Shown here in pieces: positions 1 to 8,821 of a DNA stretch of 36,873 bases. Source of the DNA: an uncultured Clostridia bacterium (GTDB lineage Bacteria > Bacillota > Clostridia > TANB77 > CAG-508). The DNA lies in contig CAKPPF010000011.1 in the NCBI GenBank assembly GCA_934177485.1, positions 1 through 36,873 of the forward strand, in the 5' to 3' direction. Under the pieces are notes generated by a model. The model ran no database searches, was not told the DNA's origin, and saw nothing but the letters and a program-made list of their open reading frames with translations. The translations under genes and the position numbers were made by a program. Numbering within the stretch: the stretch's first letter is position 1; the number at the start of each line of letters is the position of its first letter.

Positions 1-39
1 GCATAATATATACAAAATTATGCAGGAGGTTTATTTTTT

Positions 40-768
40 ATGGATTATGAATTAATGATGAATGGAACGGTAAAAATTGGAATGAAAGCTCCGGATTTTG
101 AAGCAGTTACTACATATGGAAAAGTTTGCTTAAATGATTATAATGGAAAATGGCTTGTATTGTTTTCTCATCCGGGCGATTTTACCCCAGTTTGCACAAC
201 TGAAATGATTGCTTTTTCTAATGCAAATGAATTTTTTAAACAACGAAATGCTTGCTTGTTGGGTTTAAGCATAGATAGTAATCCGTCACATTTGGCATGG
301 ATGTATGATATTTATTTAAGAACTGGAGTTAAAATACCTTTTCCAATAATTGCAGATAGAAATGGAGAAATTGCAAGAAAGTATGGTATGATTTCTAGTG
401 ATGTTAGTAATACAGAAACTGTTAGAAATGTGTACATAATTGACCCAAATGGAATAATAAGATTGATATTAATATATCCAATGAATGTCGGAAGATGCAT
501 TCCAGAAATATTGAGATCTTTAGAGGCTTTGCAAATTGCAGGAGAATGCAAAGGTGCTACGCCAGCTAATTGGAGATTAGGTGAACCAATAATTAATCCA
601 ATTCCAACAACCTTTTGTGGATTAGAAGAAAGAGTTCAAAATGTAAAAAATAACAAAAATGGAATGAGTTGGTATTTGAGTTTTAAAAATCCAGATGAAT
701 GCAAACAAAATATAGTTCAGAGTAAAGAAGTAAAAAAATTGGAAGATAAAAAAGATAAAAAATGTTAA
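40..768 (+). CDS. Peroxiredoxin, Prx6/1-Cys-like (AhpC/TSA family)
   Basis: Thioredoxin-fold peroxidase that reduces hydrogen peroxide and organic peroxides in the cytoplasm. The active-site motif P-x-x-x-T-x-x-C is clear (P45, T49, C52, inside HPGDFTPVCTTE), and the conserved arginine lies in the DRNGEIARKYG stretch. The protein is 242 residues, longer than 2-Cys AhpC (about 190) and matching the Prx6 group, whose extra C-terminal dimerisation part is seen in the segment around ATPANWRLGEP. The start is set by AGGAGGT at 24-30, nine bases before the ATG. It sits just upstream of a DUF1540 Cys-rich gene and may be cotranscribed with it. Family assignment is firm; whether it works as a 1-Cys or atypical 2-Cys enzyme (extra cysteines near the C terminus) is not decided by sequence. 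Confidence 0.9.
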   Translation: MDYELMMNGTVKIGMKAPDFEAVTTYGKVCLNDYNGKWLVLFSHPGDFTPVCTTEMIAFSNANEFFKQRNACLLGLSIDSNPSHLAWMYDIYLRTGVKIPFPIIADRNGEIARKYGMISSDVSNTETVRNVYIIDPNGIIRLILIYPMNVGRCIPEILRSLEALQIAGECKGATPANWRLGEPIINPIPTTFCGLEERVQNVKNNKNGMSWYLSFKNPDECKQNIVQSKEVKKLEDKKDKKC

Positions 769-824
769 TAAAATTTTAAAAATAACAAATAATAATTATA
801 TAAAATTATTAGGAGGTTATTTTT

Positions 825-992
825 ATGAATGACAAACAAAAAATAAATTGTACAGTTGAAAGCTGTAAGTATAACAATTGTGATAAACAATTATGTGAGC
901 TAAATCAAATAGTTGTTTCTCCAACACCTAATTGTAGCACAAAAAAATGTGATGAATCAATGTGTTCAAGTTATGAGTACGCAAGGCACTAA
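825..992 (+). CDS. DUF1540 Cys-rich small protein
   Basis: A 55-residue protein with seven cysteines spaced as in DUF1540 domains, a clostridial family presumed to bind a metal. The cysteine pattern is visible as C-x4-C-x4-C-x4-C, then three more cysteines in the second half. The start is fixed by AGGAGGT at 811-817, eight bases ahead of the ATG. It follows the peroxiredoxin gene by 56 bases with no terminator between, and a strong terminator follows it, so the pair may form one transcription unit linked to oxidative or metal stress. That functional link is inference. Confidence 0.8.
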   Translation: MNDKQKINCTVESCKYNNCDKQLCELNQIVVSPTPNCSTKKCDESMCSSYEYARH

Positions 993-1023
993 TTTAATTA
1001 AGATAATAAACTTTTAATGATTT

Positions 1024-1060
1024 AAAACATCCTAAATATATAAAATTTAGGATGTTTTTA
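1024..1060 (+). terminator. Rho-independent terminator after DUF1540 gene
   Basis: A 10-bp perfect stem (CATCCTAAAT at 1028-1037 with ATTTAGGATG at 1045-1054) closes a 7-base loop and is followed by TTTTTAT. Confidence 0.9.
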
Positions 1061-1194
1061 TATGCAACTAGCTAAATACATCAATATACAACTTCTAAAT
1101 TTTGTTTTCAAATTTTTACCAATTCCTTTTTATAGAAAAATATTGAAATATATATGAAAAAATGCTAAAATATTTTTGAAAAGGAATGACGTAA

Positions 1195-1659
1195 ATGTAT
1201 AATATAAAAAGGGAATTTTATTCTAATTTAAGAAATATAGAAAATTATAAACAAGTATGCAGGCAAGAAGCATTGTACTACCAACATGGGACTACTACAG
1301 TTTTAAAGCATTCTAGAAATGTAGCTTTTTGTAGTTTATGGTTGGCAAAGAAATTAGAAGAAAAATTTAATATAAAGTTTAATTATAAAGATTTAATTGT
1401 AGGCGCTTTTTTACATGATATGTTTTTATATGACTGGCATGTAAAAGATAAGAGCCATAGATTACATGGATATATTCACCCAAAAATAGCTAGTATAAAT
1501 GCAAAGAAAATATGTAATGTAAATGATAATGTTGCCAAAATTATTAATACTCATATGTGGCCACTTACACTAAGAAAAATACCACTTTCGAAAGAAGCAT
1601 TCATAGTATGTATAGTAGATAAATATGTTGCATTAAAAGAAACTTTTAAAATTGCATAA
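1195..1659 (+). CDS. HD-domain phosphohydrolase, small
   Basis: A 154-residue protein of the HD superfamily of metal-dependent phosphohydrolases. Visible metal ligands are the first histidine in LKHSRNVA, the HD pair in AFLHDMFLYDW, a later histidine in the HGYIHP stretch and a fourth in NTHMWP. This order (H...HD...H...H) is that of small clostridial HD proteins whose substrate is unknown. The ribosome site is weak (AAAAGGA near 1180). It is a single gene between two terminators. Nothing in the neighbourhood indicates a substrate; a nucleotidase or cyclic-nucleotide role cannot be separated by sequence. Confidence 0.75.
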   Translation: MYNIKREFYSNLRNIENYKQVCRQEALYYQHGTTTVLKHSRNVAFCSLWLAKKLEEKFNIKFNYKDLIVGAFLHDMFLYDWHVKDKSHRLHGYIHPKIASINAKKICNVNDNVAKIINTHMWPLTLRKIPLSKEAFIVCIVDKYVALKETFKIA

Positions 1660-1722
1660 CAAATAAGAAAATCAAGATTTTTCCTTGATAGGAAAGTATT
1701 ACTTTTCCTATTATATAAAAAA

Positions 1723-1760
1723 GAAAGCTCCTCATTGTTTTACAACAATGAGGAGCTTTC
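1723..1760. terminator. Bidirectional terminator between convergent genes
   Basis: A 17-bp perfect stem (1723-1739 with 1744-1760) around a 4-base loop, flanked by A- and T-rich sequence on the left and weaker on the right. It separates the HD gene from the convergent minus-strand gene. A second, shorter inverted repeat (TAGGAAAGT with ACTTTTCCTA, about 1689-1710) lies immediately upstream. Confidence 0.85.
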
Positions 1761-1799
1761 ATCGAGGGGAAGTAAAAGTTTTTAGTGAATGTAAGTAGT

Positions 1800-2258
1800 T
1801 TACACTTTACAAATGTAATAAGTATTGTTACCAGTTATTATTTGGTAGAATGTATGCCCATTACATTGAGATACAGCATTGTATTTTAACTTTACCATAT
1901 CACCTTCACTTGCAAAAACAATTTTGCTTTCAGTTAGTTCTGAAAAGATTACTCTCAACATATTCCCAGAAGGGGTATGCTGATATGTTATATCAGGACT
2001 TGTTGAATAGATCCATTTTTCCGATGATACTGTAACGATACCAATGTATCCAGTTTTGTCATCTGAAAGTGCTCTAGTTTCTCCTTCTACAAAACTGAGT
2101 TCTGATAGTTTTTGGTTAGCGGTTTCTAATGCATTTTGGGTTATGCTATTGTAAGACATTGATATTGCAAGTGCAATACCCAAGATTATAGAAATTGCAA
2201 TAAGGATATAACCCATTTTTTTGCTCATAGTGTTTTTACTCGTAGTGTCTTTACTCAT
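1800..2258 (-). CDS. Hypothetical single-pass membrane-anchored protein
   Basis: A 152-residue protein with a short polar N terminus, one transmembrane helix (roughly residues 16-36, ILIAISIILGIALAIS) and an extracytoplasmic beta-rich domain of about 110 residues. I do not recognise the domain. The N terminus contains three in-frame MSK starts in a small nucleotide repeat, so the true start could be codon 1, 11 or near it; GAAGGA lies upstream of the first. Base composition is less AT-rich than the flanking housekeeping genes, as for the minus-strand gene at 3717, which hints at acquisition by transfer. No functional neighbours. Confidence 0.6.
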   Translation of the reverse strand: MSKDTTSKNTMSKKMGYILIAISIILGIALAISMSYNSITQNALETANQKLSELSFVEGETRALSDDKTGYIGIVTVSSEKWIYSTSPDITYQHTPSGNMLRVIFSELTESKIVFASEGDMVKLKYNAVSQCNGHTFYQIITGNNTYYICKV

Positions 2259-2535
2259 GATGTTTTTACACGTCCTTCATATTTATTTGAGAGTTATCCC
2301 CTCTATAAGTAACTCCTATATATATTTTAACATATTTTCTAAAAAAAAGCAACTAATCACTACTTAATGTACTATTATGAAGAGTAAATGTTACATTTAT
2401 ATTAAATTTGTATTACAAATTATAATTTGAATTGAAAAAAATATACAAAATAATATAAAATATGTGTTAACAAAAATAACTTTTAAAGAATTTTTTTAGC
2501 TAAATTACTAATAATATTTTAAGGAGGTAAAAATA

Positions 2536-3612
2536 ATGGAAAGAAAAGTTAAAGTTGTGCAAATTGGTACAGGCAAAATGGCCAAATATACAATGAGGTA
2601 TGTTTTAGAAAAAGGCGGAGAAATTGTAGGAGCTGTAGATGTCAATCCAGCAGTTATTGGAAAAGATGTTGGAGAGATAATTGGATGCAATGAAATAGGA
2701 GTTAAAGTTATTAATTTAAAAAATGCTGAGGAAATGTTAAAACAAGCAAAACCAGATATATGTATTGTAGAAACAATGAGTTTACTAAAAGATGTTGAAG
2801 AACCACTAATGTTATGTGCAAAATTAGGTATAAATGCTGTTACTACATGTGAAGAAGCATTTTATTCTTGGAACTCAAATCCAAGTGTAACTAAAAAAAT
2901 AGATGAATTGGCAAAACAAAACAATTGTACTATTGTTGGAACAGGATACCAGGATATATATTGGGGACAACTAATAACAAGTATTTGTGGATCAACACAA
3001 AAGATAACTAAAATTAAAGGAAGCTCAAGCTATAATGTTGAAGATTATGGAATAGCTTTAGCTAATGCACATGGTGCAGGTTTAACATTAGAAGATTTTG
3101 AAAAAAATGTTGCAGTTGTTGATAAAATTAGTACTGAAGAAAGACAAAAAATAATTGAAAGTGGAGAATATTTACCTTCATACATGTGGAATACTAACGG
3201 ATGGTTATGCGATAAGTTAGGATTAATAATAAAGTCACAAACGCAAGTAACGGTACCAACAACATATAAAGAAGACATTTATTCAGAAACACTAGGAGTT
3301 ACAGTTAAAGCAGGAGATGCTACAGGAATGAGTGCAATAGTAACTACTGAAACAGAAGAAGGAATAACAATAGAATCTGAATGTATAGGAAAAGTATATT
3401 CAAAAGAAGATTTCGACAAGAATGAATGGACTGTGTATGGAGAACCAAATACAACAATTACAGTTGCAAGACCAGCAACTGTAGAATTGACATGTGCAAC
3501 AGTAGTAAATAGAATACCAGATATAATAAATGCAAAACCTGGATTTGTACCAACAGCCGAAATTGGAGAATTAAATTTTAAGACAAAAGCACTAAATGAA
3601 TATGTTAAATAA
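2536..3612 (+). CDS. NAD(P)-dependent dehydrogenase related to 2,4-diaminopentanoate dehydrogenase / DapB N-terminal fold
   Basis: A 358-residue oxidoreductase. The N terminus carries a Rossmann dinucleotide site (VVQIGTGKMAKYTMRY, GxGxxA type) followed by a DapB-like fold; the phrase TIVGTGYQDIYWGQ near residue 135 and the later GAGLTLEDFEKNV match the layout of 2,4-diaminopentanoate dehydrogenase (Ord), which acts in clostridial ornithine fermentation. Length also agrees with Ord (about 340-360). No other genes of that pathway (ornithine racemase, aminomutase, AKP thiolase) are in the window, so the substrate is unproven and another amino-acid dehydrogenase of the same superfamily is possible. 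AAGGAGGT at 2521-2528 sets the start. Confidence 0.6.
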   Translation: MERKVKVVQIGTGKMAKYTMRYVLEKGGEIVGAVDVNPAVIGKDVGEIIGCNEIGVKVINLKNAEEMLKQAKPDICIVETMSLLKDVEEPLMLCAKLGINAVTTCEEAFYSWNSNPSVTKKIDELAKQNNCTIVGTGYQDIYWGQLITSICGSTQKITKIKGSSSYNVEDYGIALANAHGAGLTLEDFEKNVAVVDKISTEERQKIIESGEYLPSYMWNTNGWLCDKLGLIIKSQTQVTVPTTYKEDIYSETLGVTVKAGDATGMSAIVTTETEEGITIESECIGKVYSKEDFDKNEWTVYGEPNTTITVARPATVELTCATVVNRIPDIINAKPGFVPTAEIGELNFKTKALNEYVK

Positions 3613-3623
3613 TTTAGTTAGAT

Positions 3624-3669
3624 AAAGCAAAGAAGTAGACTTTTTGGGAGACTACTTCTTTGCTTTTTG
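3624..3669. terminator. Terminator, probably bidirectional
   Basis: A 15-bp stem (3624-3638 with 3652-3666) around a 13-base loop, with T-runs on both sides, between the plus-strand dehydrogenase and the convergent minus-strand gene. Confidence 0.85.
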
Positions 3670-3716
3670 ATGTGATAGGAAAGCTATAATTGCTAGCTCT
3701 TTGAGATTTTCTTCTC

Positions 3717-4001
3717 TTATTTGTCCTTTAATTTGTCTTTCCAGAATTCACGAGCATCATTTGCAATTTTTACATCAGAAAATACAAGTTTTATAGTAGA
3801 TCCTGCAACAGTATAGTGGCAAAAACCGTTTTTCTCAAGACAAGACGCATAATCAATCAACATATTCATATACAGATTTTCAAAAAGAATATCTGGAGTT
3901 GTTACTTCAAGTACAAATTCGTTTTCGTAACCTGTTTCAATAAGTTTGATTGGTATAGAGACGTCTGTGCTTTTCCGATGCTTTTGGCTAAAAAATGTCA
4001 T
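3717..4001 (-). CDS. Hypothetical 94-residue cytoplasmic protein
   Basis: Preceded by a strong ribosome site (AAGGAGG, read on the minus strand, about eight bases before the ATG), which supports it as a real gene. The product is a soluble mixed alpha/beta protein with no signal or membrane segment; I do not recognise the family. Composition is less AT-rich than the neighbours. Codon 9 (bases 3975-3977) is the only in-frame CGG in any apparently intact gene of this window, a codon that elsewhere here coincides only with frame breaks. Either the gene is a recent acquisition or it is not translated as predicted. Confidence 0.55.
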   Translation of the reverse strand: MTFFSQKHRKSTDVSIPIKLIETGYENEFVLEVTTPDILFENLYMNMLIDYASCLEKNGFCHYTVAGSTIKLVFSDVKIANDAREFWKDKLKDK

Positions 4002-4150
4002 GTCGTTTCCTCCTTAAAATATATCCGGAGGTTTGCACAGCGCACCTCCAGAAAAATTTCTCGAATTGGCTGTGTAAAGCACAATAAGATATTGCGATTA
4101 TAGCATTTATTTTAATAAGAGTCAATGGTGGCAGAATTTACAAACAATCG

Positions 4151-4188
4151 AAAAAAACCAACTTACAAACAATTAAGTCCGTAAGTTG
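4151..4188 (-). terminator. Terminator of tRNA-Thr gene
   Basis: On the minus strand an 8-bp stem (bases 4181-4188 with 4159-4166) is followed, after two bases, by seven T residues (4157-4151), directly downstream of the tRNA. Confidence 0.85.
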
Positions 4189-4196
4189 ATTTCAAA

Positions 4197-4272
4197 TGGA
4201 GCTATTAGCCAGAATCGAACTGGCGACCTACAGGTTACGAATCTGTTGCTCTACCAACTGAGCTATAATAGC
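4197..4272 (-). tRNA. tRNA-Thr (anticodon CGU)
   Basis: A complete 76-base tRNA with encoded CCA. The acceptor pairs GCTATTA with TAATAGC, the D arm is GCTCAGTTGGTAGAGC and the T arm is GCCAG-TTCGATT-CTGGC. The 7-base anticodon loop TTCGTAA gives anticodon CGT, which reads the ACG threonine codon. Its own terminator follows on the minus strand. Confidence 0.95.
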
Positions 4273-4342
4273 ATATGAACACTGCAATATTTATTCTAAC
4301 ACAGATTGATTATTTTTTACAATAGATTTTGAAATAAAATAC

Positions 4343-4371
4343 TTGAAAAAAATATATAAGAAAAGTATAAT
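4343..4371 (+). promoter_or_regulatory. Sigma-A promoter for DUF4116 gene
   Basis: TTGAAA (4343-4348), 17-base spacer, TATAAT (4366-4371); the gene starts 40 bases downstream. Confidence 0.75.
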
Positions 4372-4410
4372 TTATGAAAATAGCAAAAAAGTAATAGGAG
4401 AGGAATATAT

Positions 4411-4938
4411 ATGCCAGAACCAATTGAAATAACCAAAATGAAAGAAAACTGTAATAATAGAGAATATGTTTTAAGTGCTGTTGCAAACCAAGGAAGTTTG
4501 TTAGATTTTGCATCAGAAAATTTTAAAGATGATAGAGAAGTTGTTTTAACAGCAGTAAAAAATAATCCTGAAGCTCTTGAATTTGCAAGTAATAGATTAA
4601 AGGCTGATAGGGAAATTGTCTATGACTCTGTAAGCAGAGTTGGATGGACTTATTGCTATGCAGATGAAAGTTTATTACCTGATAAAGAATTATTGCTTTC
4701 TGCTTTAAAAGTTTCAGGGCAGGTTTTATATTATGCAAATAAAGAAATGAGAGACGATAAAGATATTGTATTACAAGCTGTTAAGAACAAAGGATTAATT
4801 GTGAAATATGCAAGTAAAAGATTAAGAGCAGATAAAGAAGTTGCAATAGAGGCAGTTAAACAAAATAAAAAGTGCTATGAATTTTTAGAAGAAAGTATGA
4901 AACAAGATGAAGAAGTAAAAGCTTTATTACAAAACTGA
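4411..4938 (+). CDS. DUF4116 repeat protein
   Basis: A 175-residue all-helical repeat protein. Units of about 24-25 residues alternate a D-[RK]-E-[VI]-V-L-x-A-V helix with an L-x-[YF]-A-S/N-x-x-[LM]-[RK]-x-D segment; about six half-repeats are visible, matching the DUF4116 family seen in bacteria and protists. The function of the family is unknown; the solenoid form suggests protein binding. No signal peptide. The start follows AGGAGAGGA at 4396-4404. Transcribed from its own promoter, just upstream of the ftsY promoter. Confidence 0.8.
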   Translation: MPEPIEITKMKENCNNREYVLSAVANQGSLLDFASENFKDDREVVLTAVKNNPEALEFASNRLKADREIVYDSVSRVGWTYCYADESLLPDKELLLSALKVSGQVLYYANKEMRDDKDIVLQAVKNKGLIVKYASKRLRADKEVAIEAVKQNKKCYEFLEESMKQDEEVKALLQN

Positions 4939-4942
4939 TAAG

Positions 4943-4971
4943 TTGTACTTTTTGAGAATATATGGTAAAAT
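4943..4971 (+). promoter_or_regulatory. Sigma-A promoter for ftsY
   Basis: TTGTAC (4943-4948), 17-base spacer, TAAAAT (4966-4971), 28 bases before the ftsY start. No terminator separates this from the DUF4116 gene, so read-through is likely. Confidence 0.65.
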
Positions 4972-4998
4972 AGAATATGTGTTTAAGGAGTGAGTAAT

Positions 4999-5904
4999 AT
5001 GAGCTTTTTTGATAAATTAAAAGTTGGTTTAGGAAAAACTAAAAATAATATAAATGAAAAGTTTAATGATATATTTAGTAATTTTAGAAAAGTGGATGAG
5101 GATTTATTAGATGAATTAGAAGAAGTTTTAATAATGTCTGATATTGGAATTGAGACTTCATCTGAAATAATTTCAAGATTAAGAGAAAAAATAAAAAAAG
5201 AAAATATAAAAGATGCAGAAGAAGTAAAAGAAAAATTAAGAGAAATAATAATTGATATATTAAACGTAGATAATAAAGAATTAAAGCTAAATACGAAGCC
5301 ATCTGTTATATTAGTAATTGGAGTAAATGGCGTTGGAAAAACGACTTCTATTGGAAAGATTGCTAATAATTTAAAAAAGAATGGAAAAAAAGTAATATTA
5401 TCTGCAGCAGATACATTTAGAGCCGCAGCAGTTGAACAATTAGAAATATGGTCAGAAAGGGTTGGATGTGAGATTGTAAAAAAAGCCGAAGGTGCTGATC
5501 CTGCATCTGTAGTATATGATTCTATAAAAAGAGCTAAAGAAGAAAATGCAGATATTTTAATATGCGATACAGCTGGAAGGTTACATAACAAAAAATATTT
5601 AATGGACGAATTATATAAAATACAAAAAGTTATAGATAAAGAAATGCCAGATGCAGATAAAGAAGTATTACTAGTTATTGATGCAACAACAGGTCAAAAT
5701 GCTATATCTCAGGTTAAAGCTTTCAAAGAGGTTGCGCCTATTACTGGATTAGTTCTAACAAAATTAGATGGAACTGCTAAAGGCGGGGTTGTAATTGGAA
5801 TTGTAAATGAAAATCAAATTCCAGTTAAATTTATTGGAGTTGGAGAAACAATAAATGACATGGAAACGTTTAATAGTAGAGACTTTGTAAATTCTATTAT
5901 ATAA
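4999..5904 (+). CDS. ftsY: Signal recognition particle receptor FtsY
   Basis: SRP-receptor GTPase that docks the ribosome-SRP complex at the membrane for co-translational insertion. Motifs of the NG domain are all present: G1 GVNGVGKTTS, the DTFRAAAVEQL insertion-box motif, G3 DTAGR, G4 TKLDGTAKGG and the C-terminal FIGVGE. The 301-residue protein has a helical N domain but lacks the long acidic A domain of proteobacterial FtsY, as is usual in Firmicutes. The start chosen is the ATG at 4999 with AAGGAG at 4985-4990; an in-frame GTG at 4990 overlaps that ribosome site and is rejected. Forms an operon with the following membrane-protein gene. Confidence 0.95.
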   Translation: MSFFDKLKVGLGKTKNNINEKFNDIFSNFRKVDEDLLDELEEVLIMSDIGIETSSEIISRLREKIKKENIKDAEEVKEKLREIIIDILNVDNKELKLNTKPSVILVIGVNGVGKTTSIGKIANNLKKNGKKVILSAADTFRAAAVEQLEIWSERVGCEIVKKAEGADPASVVYDSIKRAKEENADILICDTAGRLHNKKYLMDELYKIQKVIDKEMPDADKEVLLVIDATTGQNAISQVKAFKEVAPITGLVLTKLDGTAKGGVVIGIVNENQIPVKFIGVGETINDMETFNSRDFVNSII

Positions 5905-5923
5905 AATGAGAAAGGAAATATTA

Positions 5924-8659
5924 ATGGAAAGAAAAAACAATAAATTTAAAAACATAAAAACAATCTTGGTTATTGTGTTTACTTTACTTTTTGTCTTTTA
6001 CATGTATGCTTCTTATAGAGCGGATTATTTACAAACCTTAGAAATAGGGGAAGAGTACATAAGTGTATTTAACAAAAATATAGAATATAAACTAAAATTA
6101 TTTGGAGTAAGTTTTATCGTTCTATTTTTTGTAGTACTTTTTAATAATATATCAATAAAAAAAGGATTAAAAGTATTCTTTGATGATGAAAAAAAACAGA
6201 TGCCTAAGTTACCAAATAAAAGTATTGCTTTTATTACAGCGGCAATTGGAGCTATAATTATTACTTATGCATTCTTGGATAAATTTATTTTACTTTTAAA
6301 TACTACTTGGTTTGGAATTAATAATCCTGCTTTTGGTGTTGATATAGGCTTTTATTTCTTTCAAAAACCATTTGTAAATTTATTGCTAAACTATATATGC
6401 ACAATATTGATTGGGTTGCTTCTATATACAACAGCCTATTATATAATTGTATTTAATACATCATTAAATGGAATAGATAGAGAACTTTTAAAGAAAAGTA
6501 AATTTATAAAAACATTAAAACGATATGCGTTCCTAATTGTGGTCACATTCACATTAAAAACTCTTTTAAATACATTCTGCATTGGAACAAATGAATTTAT
6601 GACCCTAAAAGATTCGTTATCTACTAGAATTATTGGAGCTGGAATTACAGATATCTCAGTTAAAGTATGGGGATACAGAATATTATGTGTTGTCATGCTT
6701 GTTTCTTCAATTTTTATTTTAAAATATTTTTTAGATAGAAACAACACAAAAAAATTATTAATTAGTGTATGTATTGTACCTGGATATTTAATATCATTAT
6801 TTATTGTTATGTTATTATTCAATTTGATTTATGTAAATAATAACAAATTAGATAAAGAAAAAGAATATATTGGTTATAACATAAGCTATACTAAACAAGC
6901 ATATAACATAAAAACAGATGAAATAGAATACGAAAATTCTGATTCTATTTCAAAAGAAGATTTAAGTGACAATAGTGAAATTGTAAATAATATTAGATTA
7001 CTAGATGATGAAACTATATTAAAAAATTTGAACTCATTTCAAACAAATTCAGGATATTATACTTATAGAAATACCAAATTACAAAAATACATTATTGATG
7101 GACAAGAAGAAATTGTATATGTATCTCCAAGAGAAATAGATAGTTCGTCTGATACAAGTACATATAATAATAGAACATATAGATATACTCATGGATATGG
7201 AAGCATAATAAGTTATGCAAATAAAGTAGATGAGACAGGAAATGTTGAATATGTGCAAAAAGACTTTAATTCAAATAATGAAACAATAAATATAAATGAG
7301 CCAAGAATTTATTATGGAACACAAACGAATAGCACAGTTGTTACAAAATCAAATGGAATTGCTGAGTTTGACTATCCTATAAATTCTACCACATTTAATG
7401 AATTTACGTATAATGGAAAAGCTGGTATAAAGGTTGGATTTTTAGATAGATTAATTTTAAGTATTATGAATAAAAATGTTAATATCACTTTTTCTAATGT
7501 TAATAGCGATAGTAAAATTTTATTAAACAGAAACATAATTAACAGAGCAAAACAAATAATGCCACATCTAGTATATGATGAAAATCCATATTTAGTAATT
7601 ACAAATTCAGGAAAACAAGTATGGGTATTAGATGCCTATACCGTGTCAAATGAATATCCTTATTCTCAGAAAACTAATATAAAAATAGGGGATTTTAATG
7701 GGCAAATAAATTATATAAGAAACTCTGTAAAAGTATTAATTGATGCTTATGATGGAACAGTAGATTTTTATATAACTGATACAACTGATCCAATAGCAGT
7801 AGCATATGCACATGCTTATCCAAATATTTTTAAAGATAAAAATAATATTGCTACAGATATCTCAGAACATTTTGTTTATCCACAAGCTTTATATAAAGCT
7901 CAAGCTGAAATGTTAAAAGTTTATCATAATGTTACAGAAGATGTTTTATATAGAGGAGATGATACATGGGATTATGCTTATTATGCTGCAACATCAAAAA
8001 CTTCTTCTAAAACTAGAATAGATGAGTATTATACTATGGTAAGAGATGACGGAGAAAACAAAATTGGACTTGTAATACCATATACTGTTTATGGAAAACA
8101 AAATATTACATCTTACTTAGTTGGAACGGTCGATAATGCTAGTAATCCAATACTTAAAATATACAGATATTCTTCTGGAAGCAATATTTTGGGACCTGAG
8201 CAATTAGACAAAGAAATAATACAAGATGAAGTAATATCTAAAGAAATAGAGAGCGTAAATGTAACAGGAACTAAAATAAGTAAAAATATTATAATTGTCC
8301 CAATTGATAATTCGTTATTATATATTGAGCCAATATTTCAGCAACAATTAAATGAAAAAAATTCTATACCATTATTAAAAAAAGTTGTTGTAGCATCTGG
8401 AAATAAAGTAGCTATTGGAAATACATTAAATGATGCATTAAATAATTTAGTTTCACAATCAGCAGTAAATATTAAGGTAGAAAATACAGATACTTTACAA
8501 GGAATAATCAATTCCATAATAGATGCAAATAATAATTTAAAAGATTCAACTAAATCACAAAACTTTGAAATGATTGGTAAAGATATAACAAAATTGCAAG
8601 AATTAATTGAAAAATTAGAAAAACAAAACATATCAAAAGAAAATGAAATAAGCGAATAA
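5924..8659 (+). CDS. UPF0182 family large membrane protein
   Basis: A 911-residue protein of the UPF0182 family: about seven transmembrane helices in the first 310 residues and a very large extracytoplasmic C-terminal domain. Family hallmarks visible include TTWFGINNPAFGVDIGFYFFQ in spaced form (the N-P-x-F-G-x-D-I-x-F-Y-F-F-Q motif), YVSPREI, the tryptophan/tyrosine-rich VWVLDAYTVS-EYPYS region and the NYIRNSVKVLIDAYDG motif. Function is unknown; the domain layout suggests an envelope role. The ATG at 5924 is chosen because AGAAAGGA (5909-5916) precedes it; the ATG at 5906 would overlap the ribosome site. It lies 19 bases after ftsY, so cotranslation of the two is likely. Confidence 0.85.
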   Translation: MERKNNKFKNIKTILVIVFTLLFVFYMYASYRADYLQTLEIGEEYISVFNKNIEYKLKLFGVSFIVLFFVVLFNNISIKKGLKVFFDDEKKQMPKLPNKSIAFITAAIGAIIITYAFLDKFILLLNTTWFGINNPAFGVDIGFYFFQKPFVNLLLNYICTILIGLLLYTTAYYIIVFNTSLNGIDRELLKKSKFIKTLKRYAFLIVVTFTLKTLLNTFCIGTNEFMTLKDSLSTRIIGAGITDISVKVWGYRILCVVMLVSSIFILKYFLDRNNTKKLLISVCIVPGYLISLFIVMLLFNLIYVNNNKLDKEKEYIGYNISYTKQAYNIKTDEIEYENSDSISKEDLSDNSEIVNNIRLLDDETILKNLNSFQTNSGYYTYRNTKLQKYIIDGQEEIVYVSPREIDSSSDTSTYNNRTYRYTHGYGSIISYANKVDETGNVEYVQKDFNSNNETININEPRIYYGTQTNSTVVTKSNGIAEFDYPINSTTFNEFTYNGKAGIKVGFLDRLILSIMNKNVNITFSNVNSDSKILLNRNIINRAKQIMPHLVYDENPYLVITNSGKQVWVLDAYTVSNEYPYSQKTNIKIGDFNGQINYIRNSVKVLIDAYDGTVDFYITDTTDPIAVAYAHAYPNIFKDKNNIATDISEHFVYPQALYKAQAEMLKVYHNVTEDVLYRGDDTWDYAYYAATSKTSSKTRIDEYYTMVRDDGENKIGLVIPYTVYGKQNITSYLVGTVDNASNPILKIYRYSSGSNILGPEQLDKEIIQDEVISKEIESVNVTGTKISKNIIIVPIDNSLLYIEPIFQQQLNEKNSIPLLKKVVVASGNKVAIGNTLNDALNNLVSQSAVNIKVENTDTLQGIINSIIDANNNLKDSTKSQNFEMIGKDITKLQELIEKLEKQNISKENEISE

Positions 8660-8687
8660 AACACATATGTTTATTATAAAAAATAAA

Positions 8688-8794
8688 GGCACCAGTTAAT
8701 AATTTATTTTAAAATAATTAATTATGTATGTAGAGGCAATGGTTTTATGGTTGCCTAAAAGCTTAGCATCATTTAAACTAATAACTAGTAATAA
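8688..8794 (+). ncRNA. Repeated intergenic element, copy A (possible structured RNA)
   Basis: This intergenic stretch is clearly similar to 23207-23309. Shared blocks in the same order are GGCA, AATAATTAAT, TGTATG, a hairpin (GGCAA 8735-8739 with TTGCC 8751-8755, loop containing TTTATGG), TTAG, TTTAAACTA and AACTAGTAATAA at the end. The hairpin is kept in the second copy with a changed closing base. I do not recognise an RNA family. It lies just upstream of the promoter of the S1-domain gene. Confidence 0.5.
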
Positions 8795-8821
8795 AAATAA
8801 GGCTCAAACGGCTTATAATTG

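Noticed and set aside
2404..2421. Inverted repeat AATTTGT-ATT-ACAAATT ahead of the dehydrogenase
   Set aside because: All A/T-dominated and common by chance at this composition; no promoter geometry to support an operator.
4983..5591. Long open frames antisense to ftsY, typA (10615-11220), rho and other genes
   Set aside because: No ribosome sites, hydrophobic or low-complexity translations, and full overlap with well-conserved genes on the other strand.
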